A stretch of DNA of 64,000 bases from Adiantum capillus-veneris (GCA_014529385.2 CM043958.1:89861025-89925024); one strand, 5' to 3'; shown: positions 35,250 to 47,423, counted from the first letter of the stretch. Numbers and translations: made by a program. The notes: generated from the sequence alone by a model not told the origin.

Positions 35250-36922
35250 AGATTGCACATATGTTTTTTTCCACAAAAGCAGGTTCCCTGGGCAAGGAGC
35301 GGAAGGGGGAGCAGTGCTTTGTGTTCAAGATGTCTACAATTTCCTGCATTTGGATTGGATTTGGTTAATCAAATGCGACGAAGTGAACCTGGAGATCTTC
35401 GGCACGCTTGGGTGCAGTTTGATCACACGCACAAGGAGGATGGATTGGGTGACCATGGCATGCCACGTTTACGAACCAGGGTTTGTTGTCTTAGGAACAT
35501 ATTTCAAAATCCTTGCATATCTTAAGAAACAACCAGCGACATGTTTACTAATGTGCTTGTCTTATGTTGCGGCATGCAGGATCTCCTCACTATTGCAACT
35601 TGTGAGATGAAAGAGGAAGACATGAAGCACAAATTATTTTCTGGTAGTGCATAAATGAAGTTATGGAGGGTCATGGATGCAAGAGAGCGGATTTCCATGG
35701 ATTCATGGCAGATGAATCTCAAGCCACATGGAATGCAATTCACACAGTGTTCAATGCTGGCAAAGACAATGTTCTACAACATCAAGAGTGATCTTGCCTT
35801 TTTCATTGGAAACAAAGCATGGTGGCACACACCACAAAGTACATTGTCTCTTCATCTCAACAAACTCACAAAGACATGTGCAAAACATGGCATCTATCCC
35901 CCTCGAAAGAGGCAGTTGTAGCAGAGTCTCGTCTATTTCGACAATGGTGGAAAAATGGAAATTGCATGGATAAAAACATCCCTATAATGGACTCTTGGTT
36001 GAGTTGGTGGGAGGTGCGTATTGCACATTGGGGGAGCATCATGTCAGCAATAGAGAGAAGTGCTGATGGGGCAAACACTCCAAGAACCAACTTGGCCGAG
36101 AGCAAGCATGGTAGCTGGCTTACAGCCGAAGGGTTCAAACGAAAAATCTCATTGGATGATGCATGTACTTCAGATATGGAAAATGCAATACTACAAAGCA
36201 CAAAGGCAGTTTCTTAATCTCAAGGTAAACATATTAGAAAGGGTCCTGCACTAGAGAGGCTCAAGGAAAGACTCTCCTCTAGTTGAGCACAAGTGATAAG
36301 AGTAGTAATGGCTATATCTGGAACACCCATGTATAAGGATCGTACCCCCCTTGAAGGAGACAAAGAAACCATTTGGCAAAAGTGAGGTCCATCAATTGTG
36401 ATTGATGTTGAGGATGAATCAACACATAGGCCATAGTACAATGCAAAAACATGAGACCGCACAACACACGGAAGGCCAAGGAAGATCATTTTCACGAATG
36501 ATTCAGGGGTAGTAGATGGGAGTGATAATTACAAAGAGAAAACAAAGTTTTGTGTTTTGGAATGAAAGGTTAATGAAGCTATGTGGGAAGTCAGAAGAAC
36601 CCCTATCAGTAGTTATGTGACATGTAGTAGCACCCCCAACGATGGAAAAAGATGTGGATAAAATATTTTGGCATGTAGTAAAGGGACTCTTGCACCATCC
36701 TTTGAGGGGTATAGAAAACATCCAATTGGGCTACTCAGACAATGGTTTTGGTTCTGTCCCAGACATGTTATTCATTGCTATGTGGTGGATCATAATATAG
36801 AACCAAGGCCAACTCCTCCTCCAACAACTTGGCCGGTTGATCTAGGAATAAATCTCATAGATGAAGAAGTTGAGGTACTACTTGAAGGAAGATTTCAAGT
36901 GGAGACAGTTGGAACAGATTGA
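35250..36922 (+). pseudogene. MULE-like DDE transposase, broken
   Basis: The pieces line up in the order of a Mutator-like transposase. First Asp block: WVQFDHTHKEDG (about 35,410-35,445), continuing in another frame as WVTMACHVYEPGF. Next, a CEMKEEDMKHK block (about 35,605), then IFW and INEVMEGHG. Second Asp block: GFMADESQATWNAI (about 35,700), followed by CLFHWKQS, the C-x-F-H of this family, with TGA just before it (35,789). Glu block: TNLAESKHGSW (about 36,085). A Cys/His region resembling a SWIM zinc finger followed by APSFEGYRKHP lies at about 36,600-36,720. At least three shifts or stops break it. Terminal inverted repeats were not found. Confidence 0.6.
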
Positions 36923-37594
36923 GAGAGTGCAACAACCATGAAAACTCCTCCCAGGGTGGAGGTGATTCCTCTTCCGCTACAATAAAAGCAATTAGCAGTG
37001 GTTCAATACTAAGAAATGGCATAAGAGTCAAATTTTGGACTTCCATTTTAGAGGAGGCAGCTAAGAAAATTGGTCTCTCTCTTTGTTAAAGGGCTAAAGT
37101 GATTGAAGAGAAATGCATTGTAGAAAAATCACATGAAGTCTTCAAGGTTGAGCATCACGCACTAGATGGACATGTGGGGTTGTATCTAGGCCCATCAAGG
37201 ATGAGCCCTATTGCACATGCCCTGATTTCACCGATAGGGAGGCAAAGAAAAAAAATTATTTGGCTTGCAAGCACTTGTACTTCATTTTCTTGAGAGTTCT
37301 TGGATTGAGCCAAATTGCAAACATGTTCATACATTGACCCGTGCTAAGCAAAGTACATGTCCACAATGCTCTTAGCCATGAATACACATATCCAAACTTA
37401 GAGTGAAGCCCAAGATTGTACAATTTTGTGACACATTTTCCGCCATTTATTGTACCTGGTAAAGTTGATATAGATTGGGTAGGAGTTGGACCATTGGCAA
37501 AGATGTTTGGATTATCTTGGGCTATAAAAATTTTAATCTCTCTTTTTGTTAGCACTAATCTTGATGTAAATTGATTTAGGTGTATACTTCTCCT

Positions 37595-37595
<1 letters not shown>

Positions 37596-37674
<79 letters not shown>
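37596..37674. repeat. (GA)n microsatellite
   Basis: Pure AG/GA run of about 79 bases. Confidence 0.95.
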
Positions 37675-37675
<1 letters not shown>

Positions 37676-38078
37676 GAAGGATCAGGGGAGAGAATAAAGC
37701 TGAGAAGAGAGGAAAGAATCTTTTTCAAAATCTGTTGGGGCCAGATTCCAAAAAAGCGCTCCCAAAAAATATATCCCGTCTAGATGTATCAAAGAATGGG
37801 CATTCCTTTCTTTTGGAGGAGAGAAGCAATCATGGTGCAAATCATGAAGGGGAGTCTAGGTATAAACTTATCATATTATCCCCATTCAAAAAATAAAAAA
37901 AAGGAGAGGAAGAATTTCCTTTATGGATTATTCAAAATCATCCAAAAGGAGAAATCAAGAGTCTCCTCAACAAAGTCCTCCTACAAGAAAGAGAAAGAAC
38001 CACGCAGAGGACTATGCCTTTACTAATAAGAGAGGGGTCTCTTCCCATGAGTTTGAAGGGAACATAGATGAAAATAGA

Positions 38079-38218
38079 GTGCGTATAGATGAAAAAGGAC
38101 CCTCTAAGCATGTGTTCAAAGCAGTTTCTCGAGCACAAAAAATGATAATAGAGTGCATTTAGATGAAAAAGTGGACCCTCTAAGCATGTGTTCTAAGCAG
38201 TCTCTTGAGCACAAAAAA
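38079..38218. repeat. Tandem duplication of about 72 bp
   Basis: The block 'gagtgcgtatagatgaaaaa...accctctaagcatgtgttc' at 38,079 recurs from about 38,151 with a few changes. Confidence 0.8.
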
Positions 38219-38248
38219 AAGAGCATAGAAGACAAGGCTTGGAAGTGT

Positions 38249-38427
38249 ACTATCTCTCACCTTAAATTTATCTTCACTGAATATGAGGGAGGTAAATATC
38301 TCTCACCTTAACTTTATCTCACTGAATATGAGGGAGGTAAATATTCACTGAATATGAGGGAGGTAAATATGAGGTACTATCTCTCACCTTAACTTTATCT
38401 TCACTGAATATGAGGGAGGTAAATATG
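38249..38427. repeat. Irregular tandem repeat of a 30-55-bp unit
   Basis: The phrase TATCTCTCACCTTAA...CACTGAATATGAGGGAGGTAAATAT recurs about four times, one copy shortened to its second half. Confidence 0.85.
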
Positions 38428-39209
38428 ATTTTTTTTTGGATCAATTTAATATTGTTTCCCAGGGCCAAGATGATCTTGAAGACTTGGAAATGACCTTGGC
38501 CACAATACATATGAAAGTCCAAGCCTTTAGGGAGCCTTTCCTTAGTTTGATCTTTGCCTTTGCCCTTATCTATCCTCTAAGACTCCTATAATTGAGAGCC
38601 TCTCTCATCTCTCTTTGAATGTCGTCTCCTTGACTGAGCTGAATGTTGGGAACCCCCAAGTCCCTCAGTCTTCCTCTATTTGAGGTGAGCATCAATGTCA
38701 GTCGTGAGGTCAAGCTCACTGCTAGAGCCTTGCTCCGACTCCTCAGCCACTGTGCTGACGTGTTCCTGCTCCTTCGTGAACATCGTGGTCAATCTCCTTC
38801 CTCTACCTGATCTTCTGGGCAGCATGGTTGACCTTAGGTAACTCCAAACCCCAATAAGCAAATAAGTTCCTTGTCAAGAGCTTTTAGCTCACCACAGTGA
38901 GCACCAAAATGGAATGGGTTGGTCACTTTTGATATCTATTCTAGGTTAGAGACTTGGAGTTAATAAGATCAGAGATGTTAACACTTTAGGCTCAAGCTTC
39001 ACAACAACGAAAAAACTAGACAAAGACTAAAATGAAAATATGAAGATAAGAGACTGGAATTGATATATATTTAGGTACTAGAAAGTGTACAACTAGCACC
39101 ATATAAAGCTACAAAAGAGCTAAATGATTCTCATAGCAAATGCTCAGCGATTACAAAAGGATAACTCTAGACTCCAAAATGACTAGCCCATAGAATGAAG
39201 TAGTGGGTC
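38428..39209. other. Non-coding; left half of a duplicated unknown repeat
   Basis: From about 39,044 the sequence resembles 44,576-44,760 to the right of the copia element (TTTAGGTACTAGAAAGTGTAC against TTTAGATACTAGAAAGTCTAC). The copia insertion therefore landed in one arm of an older tandem duplication. A minus-strand frame at 38,676-38,861 has no recognisable content. Confidence 0.5.
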
Positions 39210-39214
39210 CTATT

Positions 39215-39536
39215 TGTTAAGATGTCGAGCTCTACACCTTGAGCTGGCATCCACTACGGGTCTTGGCCGCTTACGGCATTTACTCACTGGCGCGTTAGGT
39301 GACCGACACGGAGGATCTCTGCCAGTGATTCTACAGCTGGAATACACTTATAGTGCCAGCCTAGTACGCTTCTAGTGAGTTCACACTTAGTGACCGCATG
39401 TACATATGTGCTACTTTTCAGCTTTTGCACTTAGTCATTTTGTACTCTCTTTTCTGTGAAGAAGAAGAAGAAGCTTTCCATCTCTGTGTGCTTTGTGCTT
39501 GTCTTGTGTAGCTCTCTTGCATCCTCATTCTTTACA
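39215..39536 (+). repeat. Copia 5' LTR
   Basis: 322 bp, TGTTAAGATG...TTTACA. Differs from the 3' LTR at about six positions by eye, mostly transitions. Contains a (GAA)n run near 39,461. Confidence 0.95.
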
Positions 39537-39549
39537 TGGTATCAGAGCC
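39537..39549 (+). other. Copia primer-binding site (initiator tRNA-Met)
   Basis: TGGTATCAGAGCC directly follows the 5' LTR with no spacer and is the standard plant copia site. Confidence 0.95.
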
Positions 39550-39811
39550 TGGTGTAGGCAAGAGAGGCTAAGAGAGCAAGAGCATCACAATCCCTTCGTT
39601 TGCAATCCACGACCAGAGTTTTTCGCACAAGTTTTTGAACAGGTCTCCAAAGTGCAGTATACAGAGATTTACTGTACAAGTACAGTGGTTGTATGTACGC
39701 TTGATTATGGACACTCGTTGAGTGTAGAAAGCGTTACAAGTACCACGATAGCAGGTTCAACAGATTTGTAGGTTTTTGCAGATTGCAGCTATTTTGTCTT
39801 AGTGCTTCAAG

Positions 39812-41112
39812 ATGTCTGATGGTTTCAGTCAGATTGTTACTGAGAAGCTTGAGAAAAATAATTACCATGCATGGAAGTTCATAATAACAAATTTCCTAAA
39901 AGGAAAAGGTTATTGGGACTATGTAGAAGGAGACAATGAAAGGAACCAGAGATTCCCGAGGCAAATGCTACAATAGAACAAAGGAAAGCTTTGAGGGACT
40001 GGCAACAAGGCCAGAGCAAAGTGATGTATTGGATTTCTATGAGCATCACAGATGGCATGATGGGCTATCTACAGGATGCTGAAACCCCCGCCATTGCATG
40101 GAGAAACTTAGGCAGAGTGTTCGAGGTGAACACCAAGGCCAGGAAGCTTCAACTAAAGTCGGAGCTAAATAAGGTTAAGAGGAACAACCTCTCAATCAAT
40201 GATTATGCCTTGAAGATCAAGAGTATCATTGAGGCTCTTGGATCTATTAAAGTCTCAGTGGAAGACGATGACATTGTCCGTGCATGCTTGGATGGAGATG
40301 AGTATGTACATTTTAGGTCTTCCATGAATACAAGAGACGACATCCCCGTGTTCCAAGATTTGATTTCTATGCTTATTGTTGAGGAGAAGAACCTTGACAC
40401 ATCTTCTTCTCATGGCAGAAATAATTCTGAACAGGCCTTCTATTCTAACTCCAACAGAGGTAGAGGTAGAGGTCGTGGTCGAGGCCCAAGGGGTTGCAGG
40501 GGCCAATTTCTGGAAGGTCAATCAAATCAAAACAATACAGGTGGCAGGGGAAACCAGTCTCAAGGCAGGGGGAGTCAAAGAGGTCATGGTGTAGGATCAA
40601 GCAGGCAGCAACATACTCCAGATAGCAGAGAATGTTGGACTTGTGGTGAAAGAGGTCACATGTCACGTGACTGTCCAAAGGGAAAAGCAAGTGGAAAGAG
40701 AGAACAGGGCAACTATGCATCTACTAGCAGAGATGCAGATGACAGCAAAAACGAGCGCATGTTTGTTATGCAGCATGTAATGAATACAATGACTGCAGAG
40801 AATTCCACCCAAGATGATGTTTGGTATGTGGATTCAGGTGCCTCTAATCACATGACGTCTCGTGGAGAGTGGTTTAGAGATATGCGCAAACCAGATGTGT
40901 CAGGCTATGTGCAGACAGGAGATGACACAGCTCACCGCATTGCTCATGTAGGGGACATACCTCTAAATACGAAGAGTGGGAAATCAAAGTACTTAGCAGA
41001 TGTACTTCATGTCCCAAACATTACAAAGAATCTTGTTTCTATTGGACAAATGGTTGAGCAGGGTTTGCAGGTTCGCTTCAATCCAAATGGCTGTTATGTA
41101 GAAGATTTCTAG
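39812..41112 (+). pseudogene. gag-pro: Copia gag and protease, broken
   Basis: The ATG at 39,812 starts MSDGFSQIVTEKL, followed by a Y..W block typical of copia gag. A single-base shift near 39,939 moves the frame to the one open from 39,991. The capsid-like region (to about 40,430) is followed by a Gly/Arg-rich stretch. A zinc knuckle CWTCGERGHMSRDC (about 40,632) and the protease active site WYVDSGASNHM (about 40,822) come next. A TAG at 41,110-41,112, probably a former CAG, separates it from integrase. Gag packages the element RNA and the protease cleaves the polyprotein. Confidence 0.85.
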
Positions 41113-42531
41113 AATGGCTGTAAGCTGATGACAGAGGGAAAATGTGTGGGCAGAATGTTTACGCTGAATGTAGACATGCCTGAGGTAAAAGCTGCATTAT
41201 TTGCACAGGGCACAGGTGTTGTGGATGATGTTGACATTTGGCACAAACGCATTGGCCATGTCAATGAGCAGAGATTACGCAGCATGCAATCAAAACAGAT
41301 TGTAAAAGGTTTGCCCAAATTCAAGGTGGATGGTATGCATAAAGTGTGTGCAGCATGCCAGTTTGGAAAACAGTCAAAGGGCTCATTTCCACATGAGCAC
41401 AATGTATGTAAAAAGCCACTTGAGGTGGTGCACACAGATGTTTGGGGTCCAACCGATACTGCAAGTATACATGGTTGCAGGTATTATGTCTCTTTCATTG
41501 ATGACCATACAAGGAAAGTATGGGTCTACTTCATGCGTAACAAAAGTGAAGTGTTTGGTCACTTTCAAGACTTCAAAGTCATGATTGAGAAGGAGACAGA
41601 TATGCAAATCAAGACATTGAGGTTAGATGGAGGGGGAGAGTACTTCTCCAATGATTTTTCAGATTTTCTGTGAATGCATGGTACACGCGGGTAGTTTACA
41701 TGCAGATATACTCCACAACAGAATGGGGTCGCAGAAAGGAAAAACAGGCACATTGTAGAGGTTGCACGTGCATTGATGAATGAGAAGAACATGCCTCATC
41801 ATTTCTGGGCCGAAGCCGTAAATACAGCTATGTACATTATGAACAGGACACCTACAGCTGCGGTGCATGATGTAACACCTGAGGAAAAGTTTACAGGTAC
41901 AAAGCCTGATTTGGCACACTTGAAAGTGTTTGGTTGCATAGCTTACGTGCATGTACCAGATGAGTTGCGTAGGAAATTGGATCCTTAAGCAGAGAAATGT
42001 ATTCTTGTGGGATGTTCCCTTGAACAAAAGGGGTACAGGTGCTACAATCTTACTACACGAGAATTACGAGTGAGCAGAGATGTAGTCTTTGATGAGATGA
42101 GCAGCTGGTACAGTAATGCACATGGCACTATTGGGGCTGATGTAAAAGATGATGTGGTTGTACAAAATGTGAGGCCACAGTCACAGGTTTTGAGTGGACC
42201 ACAAGAGTCCTCTTCTCGTGGCTCTGTTGAGAAACCATGGAATGGTAGACTACGTACGCAGGTTACTCCATCAGCAGGTACAGGGAATGTATCACGAAAA
42301 GGAAAGGAAAAGGTTGATGAACCTCCCTTTATGGCTGATGCATCATCAGGTTTTTCACATGTAGACATGGATTCAGATGGTTCTGAACAAAGTCTTGATG
42401 AGGAATTTGGAATTCCGGCTGTCAGGACACCTGGTGTAAGGAAAGTACAAGAAGATGCTAGAGGGCAAAGGAGTGACCCAGGACCGCGCAGATCTAATAG
42501 AGTCAGAAATCCAGTTCAAATTGACTTATGA
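41113..42531 (+). pseudogene. Copia integrase, broken
   Basis: Same frame as gag-pro after the TAG. The zinc-binding lead is WHKRIGHVNEQRL with CAACQFGKQ (about 41,240-41,370). The catalytic Asp is in HTDVWGPTD (about 41,430), the second Asp in LRLDGGGEY (about 41,622) and the Glu in TPQQNGVAERKNR (about 41,710). In-frame stops are TGA (41,671), TAG (41,692) and TAA (41,986). The C-terminal region is acidic and Ser-rich up to about 42,500, where a frameshift leads into RT. Confidence 0.85.
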
Positions 42532-44152
42532 TGGGTATCTAGCGCATCACCAAGCCTACATGGCTAAGGTGATACAGGATGTGGAGCCCACATGTTTTGA
42601 GGATGTAGTTGGAAATGTGCATTGGGATGATGCAATGAATGAAGAGATGGCTGCATTGGAAGCAAACGACACATGGGAGTTGGTGCCATTGCCAAGTGGC
42701 AAGAAAGCTATTGGCTGTAAATGGGTGTATAAAACCAAGCATAAGGCTGATGGTAACATTGAGCGTCACAAGGCAAGGCTGGTCGCAAAGGGTTATGCAC
42801 AGACGTATGGCATAGACTATGAGGAGACCTTTGCTCCAGTGGCAAAGATGACGACTGTGAGAGCTGTCATAGCAGTGGCTGCATCTAGAGGATGGATTAT
42901 GCATCAAATGGATGTAAAGAATGCCTTCTTGAATGGTGAGTTGCAAGAGGAAGTGTACATGGATCAGCCACCTGGTTATGTCGATCCAGGTTACCTAGAT
43001 TATGTATGCAGACTTCTCAAAGCTTTGTATGGTTTGAAGCAGGGCTCTAGAGCATGGTATGACAGGATTGCCAAGTATCTTGTCAGTATTGGTTTTAGGA
43101 GAGCTCATGCTGATCATTCACTCTATGTACGTGAGAGTGATTTGGGGATTGTGGTCATTACCATATATGTAGATGACCTTATTATTGTTGGTGACAATGC
43201 TATGGAGATTGACCATGTGAAGGGTCTTCTCAAACAGGAGTTTGAAATGAAAGATTTAGGCGAGTTGTGCTACTTTCTTGGCATTGAGGTGATCAGGACT
43301 CCAGAGGGTGTATGGCTATCACAGAGACAATATGCTTTGGACATGTTGTCAAAGTATGGTATGGCTGATTGTAAGCCAATTTCTATTCCCTTGGATGTGA
43401 ATGCAAAGGTGAGTGCAGAGAAGGGTGATGTTGTTGAGGATGTCAACATGTACAGGGAGATTGTGGGTAGTCTAATCTACTTGACTATCACGAGGCCAGA
43501 CTTGAGCTACACAGTAGGCTTGGAGAGTCAGTTCATGCAGCTTCCGAGGAAGCCACATTTGGATGGAATACGACGCACACTTAGGTATGTGCAAGGTACT
43601 CTTGACTACGCATTGTTCTATGCAGCAGATGTACCATTAGCATTGTATGGGTATACAGATGCAGATTGGGAAGGTAGCATTGTTGATAGGAGATCTACGA
43701 GTGGATTCATGTTCTCTTTTGGGAGTGCTGCTGTTACTTGGAGCAGCAAAAAGCAGCCTACGATTGCTTTATCGAGCACAGAGGTTGAGTACAGAAGTGC
43801 AGCAGTTGCGGCGTGCGAGGTAGCTTGGCTACGCACATTACTTGAGGACTTGGGAGGGCAGGTGGACCAGCAGATTTTCATCCATTGTGACAACCTCAGC
43901 AGCATGCAGTTGGCTAGGAACCCAGTGTTCCATTCCAGGACCAAACACATAGAGGTCCATTACCACTACGTTCGAGAGCGAGTGTTGGCGGGCGACATCG
44001 ACTTGGTCTACGTCAGCACAGAGGAGCAGATAGCGGATATCTTTACCAAGGTCCTCGGACCTGAGAAGCTTCGACGTTTCCGGACTATGCTTGGACTCTG
44101 CGACATGCAGAGCTCGAGGGGGAGTGTTGAGATGTCGAGCTCTACACCTTGA
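42505..44152 (+). pseudogene. Copia reverse transcriptase and RNase H
   Basis: Open for about 540 codons, the longest intact frame in the window. RT begins near WVYKTKHKADG and carries VAKGYAQ, QMDVKNAFLNGEL, YGLKQGSRAWY and the catalytic IYVDDLIIVG (about 43,165). RNase H follows with YTDADWEGS, SGFMFSFG, WSSKKQPTIALSSTEVEY and the KHIEVHYHYVRE block. The TAG/TGA-free frame suggests it was kept longest or came from a mobile copy. The stop lies within the 3' LTR (44,150). It lacks a start of its own and would be made as part of the polyprotein. Confidence 0.9.
44116..44124 (+). other. Copia polypurine tract
   Basis: GAGGGGGAG directly before the 3' LTR; it lies inside the end of the pol frame. 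Confidence 0.9.
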
Positions 44153-44446
44153 GCTGGCATCCACTACGGGTCTTGGCCACTTACGGCATTTACTCACTGG
44201 CGCGTTAGGTGACCAACACGGAGGATCTCTGCCAGTGATTCTACAGCTGGACTACACTTATAGTGCCAGCCTAGTACGCTTCTAGCGAGTTCACACTTAG
44301 TGACCGCATGTACATATGTGCTACTTTTCAGCTTTAGCACTTAGTCATTTTGTACTCTCTTTTCTGTGAAGAAGAAGAAGAAGCTTTCCATCTCTGTGTG
44401 CTTTGTGCTTGTCTTGTGTAGCTCTCTTGCATCCTCATTCTTTACA
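44125..44446 (+). repeat. Copia 3' LTR
   Basis: 322 bp, TGTTGAGATG...TTTACA, same length as the 5' LTR with no visible indel. Confidence 0.95.
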
Positions 44447-44451
44447 CTATT

Positions 44452-45114
44452 TATATGTACCTAGATCGGGATTTGATTGATTATACACTGTACAATCACA
44501 GTGGTAAATATATTTGGTAAATACCAGATCATAATGATTGTATTGGCACCCGACTAAGGATTGAAATGCGAATATGAATACAAGAGATTGGAACTGAAAT
44601 GTATTTAGATACTAGAAAGTCTACAACGAGCACTAGATAAAGCAATGAAAGAGATAAATGATGCTTAGAGAAAATTCTCATCGATTACAAAAGGGTACTC
44701 TAGATTTTCAAATAACTAGCCCACAAAATGAAGTAATTGGTCTTATTTATATGTACCCAAACTAGGCTTTGATTGACTGTACATTGTACAATTATAGTGT
44801 CTATTCGCAATTGTAATCTAAAAACATTCTAAGTTATGTCTCATTTAGTATCTTTGCAATATGAACTTGGTTCATTCACTCAATTCATTTCAACTATCTT
44901 ATTGTGATATGATCATGAGTTACATTCATTTAAGTTTGGTACTACACTATCTGATTCTATGTTGTGTGATTGTGTTCCATCTGGTTCTATGCCATTAGGT
45001 CATCTTCCAGTTGAAGTTTTGAACCATTAATCAAACTAGACCCACACATCTTATACTTAAATTTCCTCCCTAGTAGCTCTAACTCTAGAAAGGCTGTCAA
45101 GCTCTAGCCCTTTC
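44452..45114. other. Non-coding; right half of the interrupted repeat
   Basis: 44,452-44,500 continues the target sequence from 39,209. 44,576-44,800 is a second copy of the block left of the copia element (TAGCCCA..AATGAAGTA..GGTC..TATT). 44,800-45,114 shows no gene. Confidence 0.5.
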
Positions 45115-46690
45115 CAACACACATCACAACCCTAATATGGTAAAAAATCCCCTAGTGAGAAATTTTTGATGAATAAGGATGGCATTCTATGTGGCAGACC
45201 CTATGTGATCAGACCACAAAGGGAAGCAAACCCAAAGCTTTGCAAAAATATTTGAACTTCTCATGAGACAAAACCTTTGTGGAAATTTCAACAAGGTTGT
45301 CCTACATAGACGTATAAGCCAAGTTAACCTTTCCTTTAGAGAGTCTCTCACTAACATAATGGTAGTGCACCTCAATGATCTTTGTGAAAATAGTGGAAGA
45401 ATAATGGGCTCCTTGCAACTACCAAAGTGCTCTAATTATCAGAGAGACAAAAGGAATCCAAGCCAAATGAACTCAAGATTAGTTGTGAAAGCTGCCACGT
45501 ACTTAGCCTCACATTAGAAGTGGATATTGTAGACTAAGTGCTCAAGAATTATATGCACAACAGCTATTGAGCATGAAACAAAAACCATGAGTGGACACTT
45601 GTGTGTCATGGTAACGAGACCAATCCAAGTTTGAAAAGGCATGTAAATTTGGAAACAATTATCACCCCATGGAATAGAATAGCCCAAGATTAGCACCACT
45701 TAAGTAGCAAGATATTTGTTTAATTGGATTCTAATGCATCAAATCTAGGCCATGCATAAATCTACTTATTGATGAGACCTTGTGATGCATACATAAATCA
45801 AGTAACCAACAACCTATTGATAGGAGAGTGACATCAAAGGTGTCTCTAGAATCATGTAGACTAAGCTTTAAACTTTTAGGAGTAGCAATGGGCTTATAAT
45901 CTTGGAGACTGAATCTATGTGACAATATCTCAATGTACTTTGTCTAACACAAATCAATACCTCCACCACACTACTTAATTTGTATGCCCAAACAATGATG
46001 CAAAAGCCCCAAATTTGACATCTCAAAAGAAGCATTCAAATCAACATTATGCCCCTCAGTTGGTCGAGTGAGCAGCATGTCATCAATATAAATCCCAAAG
46101 CATAATAGTTAGAAATACATTATTTTCACACTTGACATACAAAGTTCTCTCAGTTGGAGTATTTTAAATACCATATGCATCCAAGTAAGCATGAAACTTT
46201 TCATACCAAGCATGTGGAGCTTACTATACAAAGCCTTCTAAGCCTAGACACAACCATTTCTTGCCCTTATTGAATAGAACCATGAGGCAATAATACATAC
46301 ACAACCTCATGCAAATCTCCATTCAAATTATATGTCAAACTGATGTGCTTTCCAACCATTATGAGAGCTACCAATGCACAACAAAAGTCTCACCAAAATC
46401 AATGCCCTTCTCTTGAGCATACCCTTTTGCTACAAGTATACCTTATAGCAATTTGCACTACCATCAAGCTTGCAATTTAACTTGAAAACCCACTGCATTT
46501 TTGACAAGAGGTAGGTCACACAAAGACCATATGCCATGCTTCAAAATAGTGTCAAAGCATTAAAGCAACTAAATTTTGTGTTTCCTCAAATGAAAAAGGT
46601 TCTTCCTCATCATACGTACTATTGTAGATGGTGGGAACAGGATTGAGTTGGGTGCTAGTACAGTCATTAGGATCGACTAGCTTGGTCCCT
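45115..46690 (-). pseudogene. Old copia RT/RNase H fragment, antisense
   Basis: Read on the minus strand from about 46,690: a DEEEPFSFEE linker, WVFKLNCKLDGSANCYK (RT start), HNGWKAHQFD, the catalytic-box variant YIDDMLL (about 46,090), then LGIQIK, DYKPIATPKSLKL and SLHDSRD (45,731-45,925). The end reads VHYHYVRE-like, then TKVLSHEKFKYF and KALGLL (about 45,190-45,370). Many shifts and stops are present. An LTR-like TGTTGG start may follow at about 45,115. It differs from the full copia element and is far older. Confidence 0.7.
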
Positions 46691-47322
46691 ACAACTTGTC
46701 GTCTTTTGCTAGAAGCATCTAGGTGATGTTCCTGGATAGCGCAATAGTTAACAACCTTGTCTTTTCCAACTTCCTTTCCAAACAGGAAGCTTTTTTCCGA
46801 TTTTTAATTCCCTTCACATTTCAAGATTGGAATACTAACTCTTCCATTACTATGAGAGGGGTACAAACTCCTCAACCTCTAGAGATTCTTCTTCCGTGCC
46901 CTCTTTCCTGCTACTCTCCCCCATTGGATCGATGCCATTCCCTTCAATAACCTTGAGGTTTTTTGGGTTAACTTCTTGGAGAACCTCAAAGATATTATCA
47001 TTAAGAATGGGGAATTGGGACCTTCGGGTGGGGCTTCTTTCATCTACTATGCTACCTGTGCCCTCAAGGGGTTCACCTTTAAGGAACCCATTTACTTACA
47101 TGCTTAAGGTAATAAAATGACCCTTTTTTCTTCAAAAATTTACAGGATTTTCTCTAAAATCAATTAAAAAAACCCTTCTGAAGCGATAACCGGGGGTGGC
47201 CTTGTTGTTGCTATGATCGGCTTTGACAGATTTCTCCATATTTCCTATTATCTCCTTTTCAGTGTTAGGTAGTTTGTCTTCTTTTGCCTTCTCATTACCC
47301 TTATATGAAGTCTCCTCTTCCG
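46691..47322 (-). pseudogene. LINE ORF1 end and ORF2 start, antisense (3' half of split LINE)
   Basis: On the minus strand from 47,322: a Lys/Glu-rich ORF1 tail (TSYKGNEKAKEDK), then NIFEVLQEVNPK (about 47,000-46,960) and VEEFV. These match NPFEVLQEKKS and the ending of the plus-strand LINEs at 58,440-58,570 and 63,480-63,600. ORF2 starts near 46,840 with a WNVKGIKNRKK-like endonuclease opening (Trp codon now a stop), then a frame-shifted QEHHLDAS block. It ends at the junction with the old copia fragment. Its upstream half lies at 54,275-55,110. Confidence 0.7.
47315..47322. repeat. hAT target-site duplication, left
   Basis: CTCTTCCG, repeated at 54,275-54,282. Eight bases is the usual hAT duplication length. 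Confidence 0.85.
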
Positions 47323-47340
47323 CTGCGTTGCCTTTATACG
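47323..47340 (+). repeat. hAT terminal inverted repeat, left
   Basis: CTGCGTTGCCTTTATACG, matching the reverse complement of 54,258-54,274. Confidence 0.8.
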
Positions 47341-47423
47341 TTCGTACCAAAAAAATACGTATAAAATGCCATTATACACCAAAATCCCAAATAATCACCG
47401 ACGAATAGTCGTATTTTTTCTTT

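Larger units (their letters stand above)
36923..38248. other. Non-coding with microsatellite and short tandem repeats
   Basis: No recognisable gene. A short Lys/Arg/Ser-rich open frame at 37,923-38,162 has no motif and overlaps a 72-bp tandem duplication, so I do not treat it as a gene. Confidence 0.5.
39210..44451 (+). mobile_element. Full-length Ty1/copia retrotransposon with target duplication
   Basis: The element runs 39,215-44,446 and is flanked by the 5-bp direct repeat CTATT (39,210-39,214 and 44,447-44,451). It has two 322-bp LTRs starting TGTT and ending TTTACA, a primer-binding site, gag, protease, integrase, RT and RNase H in copia order, and a PPT. I count six differences between the LTRs (about 98% identity), so the insertion is recent compared with everything around it. 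The coding region nevertheless has two frameshifts and four in-frame stops, so it cannot make its own enzymes. Confidence 0.95.

Noticed and set aside
37923-38162. Lys/Arg-rich open frame, possibly nuclear protein
   Set aside because: Overlaps a tandem duplication and has no motif or conserved copy.
42539-42946. 135-codon minus-strand frame in the copia RT
   Set aside because: Antisense shadow of a clear RT domain.
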